64,000 nt of DNA from Flavobacteriaceae bacterium (GTDB lineage Bacteria; Bacteroidota; Bacteroidia; Flavobacteriales; Flavobacteriaceae): NCBI GenBank assembly GCA_020435965.1, contig JAGQYS010000037.1, forward strand, positions 1 through 64,000. The letters run 5' to 3'. Positions 8,691 through 17,701 of the stretch are shown piece by piece (position 1 is the stretch's first letter; every line of letters begins with the position of its first letter). A program made the translations under genes and the position numbers. Below the pieces are notes generated by a model. That model did not search any database. It was not told the DNA's origin and saw nothing but the letters and a program-made list of their open reading frames with translations.

Positions 8691-9272
8691 TATTACCCTG
8701 AAGGTCAAATTAATCCTTGTTCCCACTTTCTTTTTAGTTTTAGGTATTTGATGTAACCAAAAATGTTGCGTTTCACCTTTCATTACTAACAAACTTCCAG
8801 ATTCTAAAACGAGTTTGTGTTTTAATTCTTTTTCATATCTATGTTTAAAATGAAACATCCTGTTTGCTCCAAAGCTTACAGAGGCTATAACTGGGTTTTT
8901 GCCAAGTTCTTTTTCATTATCTGCATGCCAACCATTGCTATCTTGCCCATCACGATAGAGATTGAGCAAACACGTCGTGAAGTTTTTGTCAATGACTGTT
9001 TCAATTTTATGCTTTATGTCTAGAAGCTCATTCGTAAATAAATGAGGATACATGATTATATTTGAATAAGAATACGATTTTTCATTATTAGCATACAAAG
9101 CCGTTAGTCGAGGTTGCTTATAGGTCTTACCAAATACAGTGATATCGTCTTGTTGCCAATTGGTTTCTGAAAATAGTTTTTTAAAATATTGGCTGCTTTC
9201 TTCAGCTGAAAAGAAATTTGGGTAATACCAAATATCAGCGTCTCTTAATTTTAAGTCAAACCCTTTAGTCAT
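8685..9272 (-). CDS. AlkB-like 2-oxoglutarate/Fe(II) dioxygenase
   Basis: A 195-residue soluble protein with the full AlkB catalytic set. It has the nucleotide-lid region PRLTALYAN, the metal ligands H116 and D118 in WHADNE, the distal His174 (WLHQIP), and the 2-oxoglutarate-binding RxNxTxR (R186-R192). The family repairs alkylated bases in DNA or RNA by oxidative demethylation; this form resembles the short ALKBH2/3-type bacterial proteins. It is divergent from the dipeptidase gene, with a 41-bp shared promoter region. Confidence 0.9.
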   Translation of the reverse strand: MTKGFDLKLRDADIWYYPNFFSAEESSQYFKKLFSETNWQQDDITVFGKTYKQPRLTALYANNEKSYSYSNIIMYPHLFTNELLDIKHKIETVIDKNFTTCLLNLYRDGQDSNGWHADNEKELGKNPVIASVSFGANRMFHFKHRYEKELKHKLVLESGSLLVMKGETQHFWLHQIPKTKKKVGTRINLTFRVIK

Positions 9273-9313
9273 GTTAAAAATTATTTCTCTAAATTAGCGT
9301 TAATAGCTTAAAC

Positions 9314-9979
9314 ATGAATATTAAATTTACTTTTTTGTTGCTGTTTTGTTTCGGAATTGTATCAGCACAATTGCCTAAAGGTTTTGTGTATGTTGAGGAT
9401 GTGATCCCAACGATTAAAGTTGAACTTCGTTATTTTTCCAATAATAATTTTTTAGGAAAACCTGTAGATGGTTATAAAAAAGAAGTTGCGATTTTAACCA
9501 TTCAAGCCGCAGAAGCTTTAAAACATGTACAAGATGAATTGAAACAATACAACTTATCTATTATGATTTATGATAGCTACAGACCACAAACAGCTGTCAA
9601 TCATTTTGTACGTTGGGCTCGCGATTTAAATGACACTATTAATAAAAACGCATTTTATCCAAAAGTAAAAAAGCAACATTTGTTTCAAGAAGGCTATATC
9701 TCTTCGCAATCTGGTCACAGTAGAGGCAGTACTATGGATATTACCTTGGTAGATATAAATACCTGCGAACCTCTTGATATGGGAAGTCCTTATGATTTTT
9801 TTGGACCAGAATCGTGGATTGCCAATAACGACTTAACAGTTCAACAAAGAGCAAATAGAATGCTGTTACAAACCATTATGATGAAACATGGTTTTAGATT
9901 TTATACCAAAGAATGGTGGCACTTTACGCTAAGAAATGAGCCTTTCCCAGACACTTATTTTGATTTCCCTGTTAATTAA
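9314..9979 (+). CDS. VanX/DdpX-type D-Ala-D-Ala dipeptidase (M15 family)
   Basis: A 221-residue protein with a signal peptide (LLFCFGIVSA). The M15D zinc site is complete: H135 and D142 in SGHSRGSTMD, H203 in EWWHF, the catalytic base E200, and the substrate Arg90 in DSYRPQ. The enzyme cleaves D-Ala-D-Ala dipeptide; the signal peptide points to periplasmic use in peptidoglycan turnover rather than to vancomycin resistance, as no other van genes are near. Its 3' end overlaps the convergent PhzF gene by 4 bp. Confidence 0.9.
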   Translation: MNIKFTFLLLFCFGIVSAQLPKGFVYVEDVIPTIKVELRYFSNNNFLGKPVDGYKKEVAILTIQAAEALKHVQDELKQYNLSIMIYDSYRPQTAVNHFVRWARDLNDTINKNAFYPKVKKQHLFQEGYISSQSGHSRGSTMDITLVDINTCEPLDMGSPYDFFGPESWIANNDLTVQQRANRMLLQTIMMKHGFRFYTKEWWHFTLRNEPFPDTYFDFPVN

Positions 9980-10770
9980 ACTTCAATGGTTCCTTGAAGA
10001 TATTTAATTGCTTTTCCTTTAATAAACACGCGATCTTTTACTAATTTGCAAAACAGCTCACCTTTGCGTTCTGAAATTTGAAAGGCATGTAACTCATTTT
10101 TGCCTAACCTTTCAGCCCAAAACGGAACTAAGGTACAATGCGCAGAACCAGTTACAGGATCTTCAAATACAGCAGCGCCAGGCGTGAAAAAGCGTGATAC
10201 AAAATCAGCGTGATTGCCTTTTGCAGTCACAATAATGCCTCCAGAATCTAAATTGATACCTTCCAAAAGGGAAGCACTCACTTTTAAATTTTTGATATCA
10301 TTTTCGGAGTCATATACCAACGCATAATCTCGAGCTTTATAAATTTCACTTGGTTGTTTACTTAACGATGTTTTTATTATTTCAGGTAAAGCTGAAGGTT
10401 TTGGAGGTCGTGAAGGAAAATTCATTTCTAAAAATTCATCTTTTCTGGACACTGTTAATTCGCCACTCATGGTTTCAAAGACAAGAGTTTCAAAATTATA
10501 ATTGAGACAGTTAAGAATTACAAAAGCAGATGCTAAAGTGGCATGACCACAAAGGTCAATTTCTATTTCTGGAGTAAACCAACGCAAATGAAATATATTA
10601 TCCTTTTTATGAATAAAATAGGCTGTTTCAGCCAAATTATTCTCCTTGGCAATGTTTGATAACACCTCATCTGGAAGCCATTCCGTTAAAGGGCAAACTG
10701 CTGCTGGATTGCCTCCAAATAGTTTATTTGTAAAAGCATCAATTTGAAAAATATCAATAGTCATAATCAA
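9976..10770 (-). CDS. PhzF family epimerase/isomerase-like protein
   Basis: A 264-residue protein with the PhzF signature: FGGNPAAVCPL at residues 18-28, catalytic Glu48 in NLAETAYF, EIDLCGHATLASA in the middle and a second-lobe GSAHCTLVPFWA motif. Members act as diaminopimelate-epimerase-like isomerases; specific substrates are known for only a few. Its start overlaps the stop of the upstream D-aminoacylase gene by 4 bp, so the two are co-translated. It may act on an amino-acid product released by that hydrolase; this link is inference. Confidence 0.88.
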   Translation of the reverse strand: MIMTIDIFQIDAFTNKLFGGNPAAVCPLTEWLPDEVLSNIAKENNLAETAYFIHKKDNIFHLRWFTPEIEIDLCGHATLASAFVILNCLNYNFETLVFETMSGELTVSRKDEFLEMNFPSRPPKPSALPEIIKTSLSKQPSEIYKARDYALVYDSENDIKNLKVSASLLEGINLDSGGIIVTAKGNHADFVSRFFTPGAAVFEDPVTGSAHCTLVPFWAERLGKNELHAFQISERKGELFCKLVKDRVFIKGKAIKYLQGTIEV

Positions 10771-12440
10771 TCTTTATAACCAGGACCTCTCACAACTTGT
10801 CCAGGAGTTGCTCCAGTGTGTTCACCATCTTTAAGTACTTGTTCACCATTTACAAAAACATGAACCATGCCTGTGGAGTATTGATGAGGCTCGGCAAACG
10901 TTGCATGGTCTTGAATAGTTTCAGGATTAAAAATAGCTAAGTCGGCAAAATAACCTTTTGTGAGGCTTCCTCGTTTCTTGATTTTAAGGTTTGAAGCTGG
11001 TAACGAGGTGAGTTTTCTTACTGCTTCTTCAATAGTAATCACGTTTTCATCTCTAACATATTTTCCGAGGACTCTTGCAAAATTCCCATAAGCTCTAGGA
11101 TGTGTTGACGAATTCATAAAAACACCTTCAGGTGCCATAGAGCCAGCATCAGAGCCAAAACTCATATAAGGTAAGGCTACTTGTTTTTTCACGTTGTCTT
11201 CAGTCATTAAAAAATAAACTGTACCAACTCGACTGCCATCTGCAATCACTAAATCCATAGCTGTTTCTTCAGGAGATTTTCCGTGAATTTTAGCAACTTC
11301 AGTCAAGGTTTTTCCTGTATAATTACGTAAGCTGTCATTTTCAAAACCAACCAATAATAAATTATCTGGAGTTCCTGCAGCAAGCATTAAATTTTCCCAT
11401 TCATCTGTTGGAGTTGTCATTTCTTCCAATACCTTTTTACGTATGGCTGGATCTTGTAAACGTTCTGACCATTTTTCGTAACCACCTTCTTGAACCCAAG
11501 GTGGCATGGACGCATCTAAACCAGTTGCTCCAGCAACATAAGTGTACATGTCTGTTGTTATGTGCAATCCTGCAGCTCTAGCAGAATCTATTTTTTTAAC
11601 CACATCGTCATATTTGTTCCAGTTTTCTTTTCCGCTCATTTTTAAGTGATAAATTTCAGCTCTAATATTGGCTTCATTGGCAATGCGCATTAGTTCATCA
11701 ATACTTTCTAAAAGACGATTACCTTCGCTTCGCATGTGGCTTATGTACATGCCATCATATTCTGAAGCAACCTTACACAATTCAATCAATTCTTCAGTCG
11801 AAGAATAAAACGCTGGAGCATAAATAAGCGAAGAGCCAACACCAAGAGCACCATCTTCCATGGCTTCTCTAACCATAGCTTTCATGGATTCCATTTCTTC
11901 ATCGGTTGGAGCACGATTTTCATAACCAATATGATTGATTCTAACTGTTGTAGCTCCAATAAAGGAAGCAACATTTGGAGAAATTCCTCGTCTTACTAAG
12001 GATTGCAAATACTCATCAAGGGTTGTCCAATCAACATCGTATTTAATGTCACCTTGACTGGTTGGCATGTCTTGTTTCATTTTTTCGGATAATGGTCCCA
12101 TAGACCATCCTTCTCCAAACACTTCAAGCGTTACACCTTGTCTGATGTCACCTTGCGATTTTCCATCTTCAATTAAAGATTCGGTTGCCCAAGACAACAT
12201 GTTAATAAAACCAGGAGCAACGACTAATCCTGTAGCATCGATTTCAAGAATGCCTTTGGCGTTTTTTAAATCGCCAATAGCTGCAATGGTATCTGCATTG
12301 ACACCAACACTGCCAATGTATTTTGGATTACCTGAACCATCTGCGATGGTTCCGTTTTTTATTAAAACATCGTAGGTTGTAGGTGAGGAGCAACTGCTTA
12401 TCGCTATTGCTAACAATAGGAGGCCTTTAATAGTTTTCAT
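10767..12440 (-). CDS. D-aminoacylase-type amidohydrolase lipoprotein
   Basis: A 557-residue protein with a lipoprotein signal (lipobox ending at the Cys of AISSCSS). It has the amidohydrolase fold of N-acyl-D-amino-acid deacylases: DVLIKNGTIADGSG at the start, GLVVAPGFINMLSW where other amidohydrolases have HxH, YISHMRSEG, the EIYHLKMSG segment, and a late FGSDAGSMAPEG Asp motif. The first metal-binding His pair is replaced by NMLSW. That pattern is seen in some periplasmic members and suggests a modified metal site. Confidence 0.83.
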   Translation of the reverse strand: MKTIKGLLLLAIAISSCSSPTTYDVLIKNGTIADGSGNPKYIGSVGVNADTIAAIGDLKNAKGILEIDATGLVVAPGFINMLSWATESLIEDGKSQGDIRQGVTLEVFGEGWSMGPLSEKMKQDMPTSQGDIKYDVDWTTLDEYLQSLVRRGISPNVASFIGATTVRINHIGYENRAPTDEEMESMKAMVREAMEDGALGVGSSLIYAPAFYSSTEELIELCKVASEYDGMYISHMRSEGNRLLESIDELMRIANEANIRAEIYHLKMSGKENWNKYDDVVKKIDSARAAGLHITTDMYTYVAGATGLDASMPPWVQEGGYEKWSERLQDPAIRKKVLEEMTTPTDEWENLMLAAGTPDNLLLVGFENDSLRNYTGKTLTEVAKIHGKSPEETAMDLVIADGSRVGTVYFLMTEDNVKKQVALPYMSFGSDAGSMAPEGVFMNSSTHPRAYGNFARVLGKYVRDENVITIEEAVRKLTSLPASNLKIKKRGSLTKGYFADLAIFNPETIQDHATFAEPHQYSTGMVHVFVNGEQVLKDGEHTGATPGQVVRGPGYKD

Positions 12441-12742
12441 AATGAAGTTAGTTGGTTATTAAAGTATTAAAGTTAAGAAAATTGTCTTACTAAATAGTTT
12501 TGGTAATTTGTTTTTCATTTAAAAGTTGTTAAATTATGTTTAACTTTCTTGCATTGTAATAAACAAGAAGTAGTTTAGGATAAAATAATAAATGATCTTT
12601 TAAAGTGCATCAACGTTATAGAAGTTGTTTGTTTTTAATTGATTTATTAATAACAAATAAAAATTTTACTTTCAATAAAAGACAAATAATTTTAAAACCT
12701 TTTTAGAATGAAATACTTTTACATTTTAAATGAACAGAAAAA
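12441..12742. other. Divergent promoter region, no gene seen
   Basis: These 302 AT-rich bases separate the divergent amidohydrolase and cyclo-ligase genes. I see no ORF, strong hairpin or repeat, only A/T runs suitable for two promoters. Confidence 0.5.
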
Positions 12743-13306
12743 ATGACCATTGCTGAAGAAAAAAAGGCACTAAGAAATACAAAGTTGGTTAAAAGAGCAA
12801 GACTGCCAAGGCTAATTAAAAAAGAATACGATCAATGGATTTGTGATTCGTTATGGCAAACAATACAAGAACGTGACTGTAAAACAGTGCATTGCTATTT
12901 GCCTATGGGAACAGAGATTAACATTACACCATTAATTGAAAAGTTACTAGAAGAAAATATTACCGTAATCGTACCCAAAACATTGCCTAAACCCAAAATG
13001 CAAAATTTAGTTTTAACTAGTTTAGACAATTTAGATGATGGTGTTTTTGGTACCAAGCATCCAACCAATGCGGAAGAATTTTTGGGTATTTATGATCTAA
13101 TAATTGTTCCGGGATTAGCCTTTGATGATGCAAATTACCGATTGGGATATGGAGGTGCTTATTATGATAATTTTTTAGTGCATCACCCAAACACGTCAAA
13201 AATTGGTATTTTTTATCCTTTTCAGCAAGTTGAAAAAGTACCAGTTGAATCTCACGATGTTCAACTTAATGAGATTAGGGTCAACAAAGATTTTGTTGAA
13301 TTATAA
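12743..13306 (+). CDS. 5-formyltetrahydrofolate cyclo-ligase
   Basis: A 187-residue cytosolic enzyme that converts 5-formyl-THF to 5,10-methenyl-THF with ATP. Typical features are the N-terminal basic helix ending in KKEYDQWICDSLW, the folate-loop segment VHCYLPMGTEINITPLI, and the C-terminal signature VPGLAFDDANYRLGYGGAYYDNFL with the ATP-binding GYGGAYYD. Length is normal. It is convergent with trmL, with 1 bp between stop codons. Confidence 0.93.
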   Translation: MTIAEEKKALRNTKLVKRARLPRLIKKEYDQWICDSLWQTIQERDCKTVHCYLPMGTEINITPLIEKLLEENITVIVPKTLPKPKMQNLVLTSLDNLDDGVFGTKHPTNAEEFLGIYDLIIVPGLAFDDANYRLGYGGAYYDNFLVHHPNTSKIGIFYPFQQVEKVPVESHDVQLNEIRVNKDFVEL

Positions 13307-13307
13307 T

Positions 13308-13757
13308 TCAAATTTGCCTTAACCCTTCATACACCACAATACTCACCGCATTGGCTAAATTTAAACTACGTACATATTCACTATATAATGGTATTTTATA
13401 AAGTGCTTCTGGATGGTCATTTAAAATATACTTTGGTAAGCCAACCGATTCTTTTCCAAAAACTAAAAATAGATTGTCTTCAAAAGGAATATCTTCATAA
13501 TGTTGCGTGCCATGACTGGACAAGAAAGCCATATTAGCATCTTTGTTTTTTATAAAAAATTCGTCAATACTATCGTAGTAAGTCACTTTTAAATGTTGCC
13601 AATAATCCAATCCAGCACGTTTTAAACGTGTATCGTCAATTTCAAAACCAAAAGGTTTTACAAGGTGTAAATGAGAACCAGATGCTAATGCTAAACGACC
13701 AATATTTCCGGTGTTATTAGGTATTTCGGGTTCAATTAGAACAATGTTTAGAGCCAT
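13308..13757 (-). CDS. trmL: tRNA (cytidine(34)-2'-O)-methyltransferase TrmL
   Basis: A 149-residue SPOUT methyltransferase starting MALNIVLIEPEIPNNTGNIGRLA, the hallmark opening of TrmL. The C-terminal knot motifs LVFGKESVGLP and YSEYVRSLNLANAVSIVVYEGLR are intact. It methylates the ribose of wobble C/U34 in tRNA-Leu isoacceptors using S-adenosylmethionine. Length and motifs match the family. Confidence 0.93.
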   Translation of the reverse strand: MALNIVLIEPEIPNNTGNIGRLALASGSHLHLVKPFGFEIDDTRLKRAGLDYWQHLKVTYYDSIDEFFIKNKDANMAFLSSHGTQHYEDIPFEDNLFLVFGKESVGLPKYILNDHPEALYKIPLYSEYVRSLNLANAVSIVVYEGLRQI

Positions 13758-13789
13758 GAATGCTTAAATATAATGTGAATATAAACTAA

Positions 13790-13820
13790 AAAAAACCTAC
13801 TCTAAACAGAGTAGGCTTTT
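13790..13820. terminator. Intrinsic terminator
   Basis: The stem CCTACTCT / AGAGTAGG with a 4-nt loop is flanked by A and T runs on both strands. It lies downstream of the small minus-strand ORF at 13841-14008. Confidence 0.8.
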
Positions 13821-13840
13821 GAATTTTCAATTAGCAATTT

Positions 13841-14008
13841 TTAGGTTTTAACTTGTTGTTTTTTTATGGTTTTCTCATCAATATCAAACTGGTTTGTAGA
13901 TTGATTTATATTGCCAGTTGGATTTGTAGGATGAGTTTGTTCTTTTGTACGTTTAAATTTCTTCTTGTCTTTTATTATTCCCATAATTTCTTTGTTTTTA
14001 TGATTCAT
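13841..14008 (-). CDS. Small basic hydrophilic protein (hypothetical)
   Basis: A 55-residue ORF read directly from the minus strand, beginning MNHKNKEIMGIIKDKKKF and ending KKQQVKT. An internal ATG at 13984 would give a 47-residue version starting MGIIKDKKK. It is Lys/Gln/Thr-rich and probably disordered, with no signal peptide. It is followed closely by a good terminator, which supports a real transcription unit. Function unknown. Confidence 0.45.
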   Translation of the reverse strand: MNHKNKEIMGIIKDKKKFKRTKEQTHPTNPTGNINQSTNQFDIDEKTIKKQQVKT

Positions 14009-14109
14009 CTATAACTTAAGGAAAAAGATGTAAAATTTCATTAAAACCATCTTAAAGTCAATGACTTAAATGTTAAAATTCATATAAAATAAGACTGTGT
14101 TTAACTAAT

Positions 14110-14325
14110 TTACTTTGTAAATATTTTGATAACCACTATTCGCAATAATAAAATCCATGGAAAGCCATGAAGCAATACATCAAACCAATCCATTGGCTGC
14201 ATACCTACTGCGCCACCAACTATCCACTTGATTTTTCCAACAATATGAGGTTCAGGGAAAAACGGAGCTAAACCCAATGTTAAACAAGCGATAGTGACAA
14301 GTTTCCAGTCGTTTAAAATTTTCAT
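14110..14325 (-). CDS. Small two-span membrane protein (hypothetical)
   Basis: A 71-residue protein with two hydrophobic helices (KLVTIACLTLGLAPFF and GFPWILLLRIVVIKIF) separated by a short loop containing PEPHIVGKIKWIVGGA. Its start overlaps the aminotransferase stop by 4 bp, implying coupled translation. Similar small proteins are common in Flavobacteriia, but no function is established that I can name. Confidence 0.65.
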   Translation of the reverse strand: MKILNDWKLVTIACLTLGLAPFFPEPHIVGKIKWIVGGAVGMQPMDWFDVLLHGFPWILLLRIVVIKIFTK

Positions 14326-15620
14326 GCTTTTACAACGTCTTTTAAGCTGTTTACTAATAAGTCAACTTCATCAAAACTATTAAAAATGGCAAATGAGATG
14401 CGTAGGCCATTGATGTTGTTTTCATAAATACCTCGCATACGAAGTTTCTTTTCTTTATTTAATGTAGGATTGAGTTTAAGGTTATCTTTATCTTTAATTC
14501 TTATTGTTAACATTGATGCAGAGTATAACTCACTCTCAGGAGTTAGAATGTCTATCTCTGGTATATTGGATATTCCTTTTCTAAAGTGAGTCACTAATTC
14601 TCGACCTCGTTTAGCGACGTTGTCGATACCAATGGTGTTAATAAAATCAACAGCACTTCCAAGCCCTAAAGTAATTGGTGTATTTCGTGTACCATATTCT
14701 TCACGTTGTGCACTATGCCGATATTCCATGGTTAGTGTATTTAAGTCGAACTGGCTATCAGTATAAGCACCTGCAAATACAGGGTCAATATGTTCTATAA
14801 TGCTTTTATTAATAAATAAGACGCCTGTGCCTTTTGGTCCAAACAACCATTTATGACCAGAACTTGCATAAAAATCTGGATTAATAGCTCTTAAATCTAT
14901 AGGAAACATACCTAGTGATTGTGCACCATCGATACAAGAGTAAATACCTTTACTTCTGCAAAGATCTACAATCTCCTTTGCAGGAAGTTTCATTCCAGTA
15001 GTACAAGTAATATGTGAAAAAGCAACTACTTTGGTTTTGTCGGAAATAGCATCCTTAATAATTTGAAGGTTCTTCTTACCACTAAAGTCTAAATCTATCA
15101 ATTTCACGACTGCACCAAAATCTTTAGCAAGTGCCAACCAAGGTGACGCACCTCCAACATGTTCGTGGGTACTTATAATAATTTCGTCACCTTTTTTTAA
15201 TCGTAAACTTCTAGCTGCAATATTTAAACCTTCGGTTGCATTACGAGTAAAGGCAATTTCGTCTGGAGTGACATTTAAAAAATTAGCCATTTTTTCGTGA
15301 GTCTCATCAATTTCGTGTCGTCCATGATTAGTTGAGATTTCTAATCTTTCCATGGCTTTACAAACAGTATCTATCACAATTCTTGGAGAAGGGCCAAGGC
15401 TTCCAGTGTTTAGGTAATGGTAGTCTTTGGCAAAAAGAAATTGCTCTCGAATTTGTTTCCAATCAATACTATTATAATCGTTTGTATTAAAGTTTAATTC
15501 AGTTATAGAAGATTTAGATTCTAGTATTGAATCAGCTTTTAATAAAGGGATGGCTGAGGTTAAAAACAATCCGTTGAGAATGTTCTTTTTTATAAAATGT
15601 CGTCTAGATGATTTTGACAT
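14322..15620 (-). CDS. Class V PLP-dependent aminotransferase/lyase with Tat signal
   Basis: A 432-residue protein with a twin-arginine start (SSRRHFIKK) and a hydrophobic segment, so it is probably folded in the cytoplasm and exported by Tat. The PLP fold motifs are NTGSLGPSP, TRNATEGLN, a CIDGAQSLGMFPIDL Asp motif, and the Schiff-base Lys in SGHKWLFGPKGTG. It belongs to the isopenicillin-N-epimerase/cysteine-desulfurase-like branch; the actual substrate is unknown. The Tat-exported location is unusual for this fold but recurs in Bacteroidota. Confidence 0.85.
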   Translation of the reverse strand: MSKSSRRHFIKKNILNGLFLTSAIPLLKADSILESKSSITELNFNTNDYNSIDWKQIREQFLFAKDYHYLNTGSLGPSPRIVIDTVCKAMERLEISTNHGRHEIDETHEKMANFLNVTPDEIAFTRNATEGLNIAARSLRLKKGDEIIISTHEHVGGASPWLALAKDFGAVVKLIDLDFSGKKNLQIIKDAISDKTKVVAFSHITCTTGMKLPAKEIVDLCRSKGIYSCIDGAQSLGMFPIDLRAINPDFYASSGHKWLFGPKGTGVLFINKSIIEHIDPVFAGAYTDSQFDLNTLTMEYRHSAQREEYGTRNTPITLGLGSAVDFINTIGIDNVAKRGRELVTHFRKGISNIPEIDILTPESELYSASMLTIRIKDKDNLKLNPTLNKEKKLRMRGIYENNINGLRISFAIFNSFDEVDLLVNSLKDVVKA

Positions 15621-15661
15621 GCGGAAACTTTTGACGAAAGTTAGTTGTTTTTAGGCGAATA

Positions 15662-16426
15662 TCAAATGAGAATCTTTTGCACAAAATTACCAATAGTATC
15701 AGTACCTTCATTAGTCACATGTTTTACAAAAGCACTTCCAATAATGGCACCTTTGGCATATTTGGTGGCTTGCGTAAAGGTTTCGCTGTTAGAAATGCCA
15801 AAACCTACAATTTGAGGGTTCTTTAAATTCATATTGGCAATGCGTTCAAAATAATTGGTTTGTTCTTTACCAAAACCAGATTTAGCTCCTGTAGTACTTG
15901 CCGAACTTACCATGTATATAAAACCGTTTGAAATAGAATCAATATACCTAATGCGCTCGTCACTAGTTTGTGGTGTGATTAAAAACACGTTAATTAAACC
16001 ATACTTCTCGAACGTGGCTTTGTATTCCTCATGATACACATCTACAGGAAGGTCAGGAATAATAAGTCCATCAATACCAATCTCTTGACATTTTTCACAA
16101 AAAGCTTCCACACCATATTGTAACATTGGGTTAAAATATCCCATAATGATTAAAGGAATACTTACAGATTTTCGGATATCCTTTAACTGATTAAAAAGTA
16201 CATCAGTGGTCATGCCATTTTTTAGGGCTTGGGTTGAGCTTGCTTGAATGGTTGGGCCATCAGCTAAAGGGTCGCTAAACGGCAAGCCTATTTCAATCAT
16301 ATCGACACTATTGCTCTCTAAGTTTTGAATGATGCTCACGGTATCATTGATGTTTGGGTATCCAGCTGTGAAATAGATGGATAGCAATTTTTTGTCTTCT
16401 TGTAATTTTTGGTTGATTCTGTTCAT
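15662..16426 (-). CDS. trpA: Tryptophan synthase alpha chain
   Basis: A 254-residue TIM-barrel enzyme that cleaves indole-3-glycerol phosphate. It shows the N-terminal FTAGYPN motif, catalytic Glu in VDMIEIGLPFSDPLADGP, catalytic Asp in GLIIPDLP, and the phosphate-binding GFGISN and GAIIGSAFV loops. It is the last gene of the trpEGDCFBA operon, separated from trpB by a 93-bp gap containing a palindromic repeat. Confidence 0.97.
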   Translation of the reverse strand: MNRINQKLQEDKKLLSIYFTAGYPNINDTVSIIQNLESNSVDMIEIGLPFSDPLADGPTIQASSTQALKNGMTTDVLFNQLKDIRKSVSIPLIIMGYFNPMLQYGVEAFCEKCQEIGIDGLIIPDLPVDVYHEEYKATFEKYGLINVFLITPQTSDERIRYIDSISNGFIYMVSSASTTGAKSGFGKEQTNYFERIANMNLKNPQIVGFGISNSETFTQATKYAKGAIIGSAFVKHVTNEGTDTIGNFVQKILI

Positions 16427-16440
16427 TGTTTATTTTCTTT

Positions 16441-16519
16441 TGTCATTGTGAGAATCCAGATAGTTATCGGGAGACGTGGCAATCTCTTAATGAGATTCCT
16501 CACTTTGTTCGGGATGACA
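16441..16519. repeat. Interspersed palindromic repeat (trpB-trpA gap)
   Basis: A composite inverted repeat whose outer arms are TGTCAT / ATGACA and inner arms are AATCTC / GAGATT. It fills the trpB-trpA gap and ends one base into the trpB stop codon. It resembles the repeats in the other gaps of this operon in its outer arms and position. Confidence 0.75.
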
Positions 16520-17701
16520 TTACAATTTAAAATGATTAATGTATGTTTCTAAATCTTTATCACCACGACCAGATAAACTTACCACTACAATATCAGTTGA
16601 TCGAAATTGTTTCTTATCAAAAACCGCTAAGGCATGCGAACTTTCAATCGCTGGAATAATACCTTCTAATTTACACAACTCCAATCCGGCTGTCATGGCA
16701 TCATCATCTGTTATTGATATAAATTCGGCGCGACCAGATTTGTACAAATGTGCATGCATTGGTCCTACACCAGGATAGTCTAATCCAGCCGAAATAGAAT
16801 ACGGTTCTGTAATTTGCCCATCATTGGTTTGCATCAACAGGGTTTTACTACCATGAATAATACCTTCTCTTCCTAAGACAGAAGTGGCTGCACTCTCACC
16901 AGAATCGACTCCTAATCCAGCAGCTTCCACTGCTATTAAGTTCACTTCAGTATCATCTAAAAAATGATAATAAGAGCCTGCTGCATTACTGCCTCCACCA
17001 ACACAAGCGACCACATAATCAGGTTTAGTTGTGCCTTCATGTTCTTGTAATTGCCATTTAATTTCTTCGGAAACGATGGCTTGAAAACGTGCCACCATAT
17101 CTGGGTAAGGATGTGGCCCAACCACACTACCAATAATATAATGTGTATCGACAGGATTGTTAATCCAATCGCGAATGGCTTCGTTGGTGGCATCTTTTAA
17201 AGTTTTGCTTCCAGACGTTGCAGGAACAACCGTTGCACCTAACATTTTCATTCTGGCAACATTTGGTGCTTGACGCGCTATATCAATTTCTCCCATATAG
17301 ACAATACATTCCAATCCCATTAAAGCGCAAACCGTTGCAGTAGCCACACCATGTTGGCCAGCTCCAGTTTCGGCGATAATGCGATGTTTTCCTAAACGTT
17401 TGGCCATAAGGATTTGCCCAATGGTATTATTGATTTTATGCGCTCCAGTATGGTTTAAATCTTCACGTTTTAGGTAGATTTTTGTATTGTATTTTTCTGA
17501 TAATCGTTTTGCAAAATAGAGTGGAGAAGGACGACCAACATAATCTTTTAAAAGTTGATTGAACTCTTTTTGAAAGTTAGGTTCTGCCATGACCTTTAAG
17601 TAGTTTTGGCGTAACTCTTCTACATTTGGATAGAGCATTTCTGGGATGAAAGCACCTCCAAATTCTCCGTAATAGCCTTTTTCGTTAACATTATAACTCA
17701 T
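16520..17701 (-). CDS. trpB: Tryptophan synthase beta chain
   Basis: A 393-residue PLP enzyme that condenses indole with serine. The PLP Lys lies in [10 protein letters not shown], the phosphate loop is GGGSNAAG, and the C-terminal SGRGDKD motif is present. The opening [13 protein letters not shown] is typical of TrpB1. Its start overlaps the trpF stop by 4 bp. Confidence 0.97.
   Translation of the reverse strand: MSYNVNEKGYYGEFGGAFIPEMLYPNVEELRQNYLKVMAEPNFQKEFNQLLKDYVGRPSPLYFAKRLSEKYNTKIYLKREDLNHTGAHKINNTIGQILMAKRLGKHRIIAETGAGQHGVATATVCALMGLECIVYMGEIDIARQAPNVARMKMLGATVVPATSGSKTLKDATNEAIRDWINNPVDTHYIIGSVVGPHPYPDMVARFQAIVSEEIKWQLQEHEGTTKPDYVVACVGGGSNAAGSYYHFLDDTEVNLIAVEAAGLGVDSGESAATSVLGREGIIHGSKTLLMQTNDGQITEPYSISAGLDYPGVGPMHAHLYKSGRAEFISITDDDAMTAGLELCKLEGIIPAIESSHALAVFDKKQFRSTDIVVVSLSGRGDKDLETYINHFKL

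Noticed and set aside
9314..9979. Vancomycin resistance was considered because of the VanX-type dipeptidase.
   Set aside because: There are no vanH, vanA or vanRS genes near, and the protein has a signal peptide, as for peptidoglycan-recycling dipeptidases.
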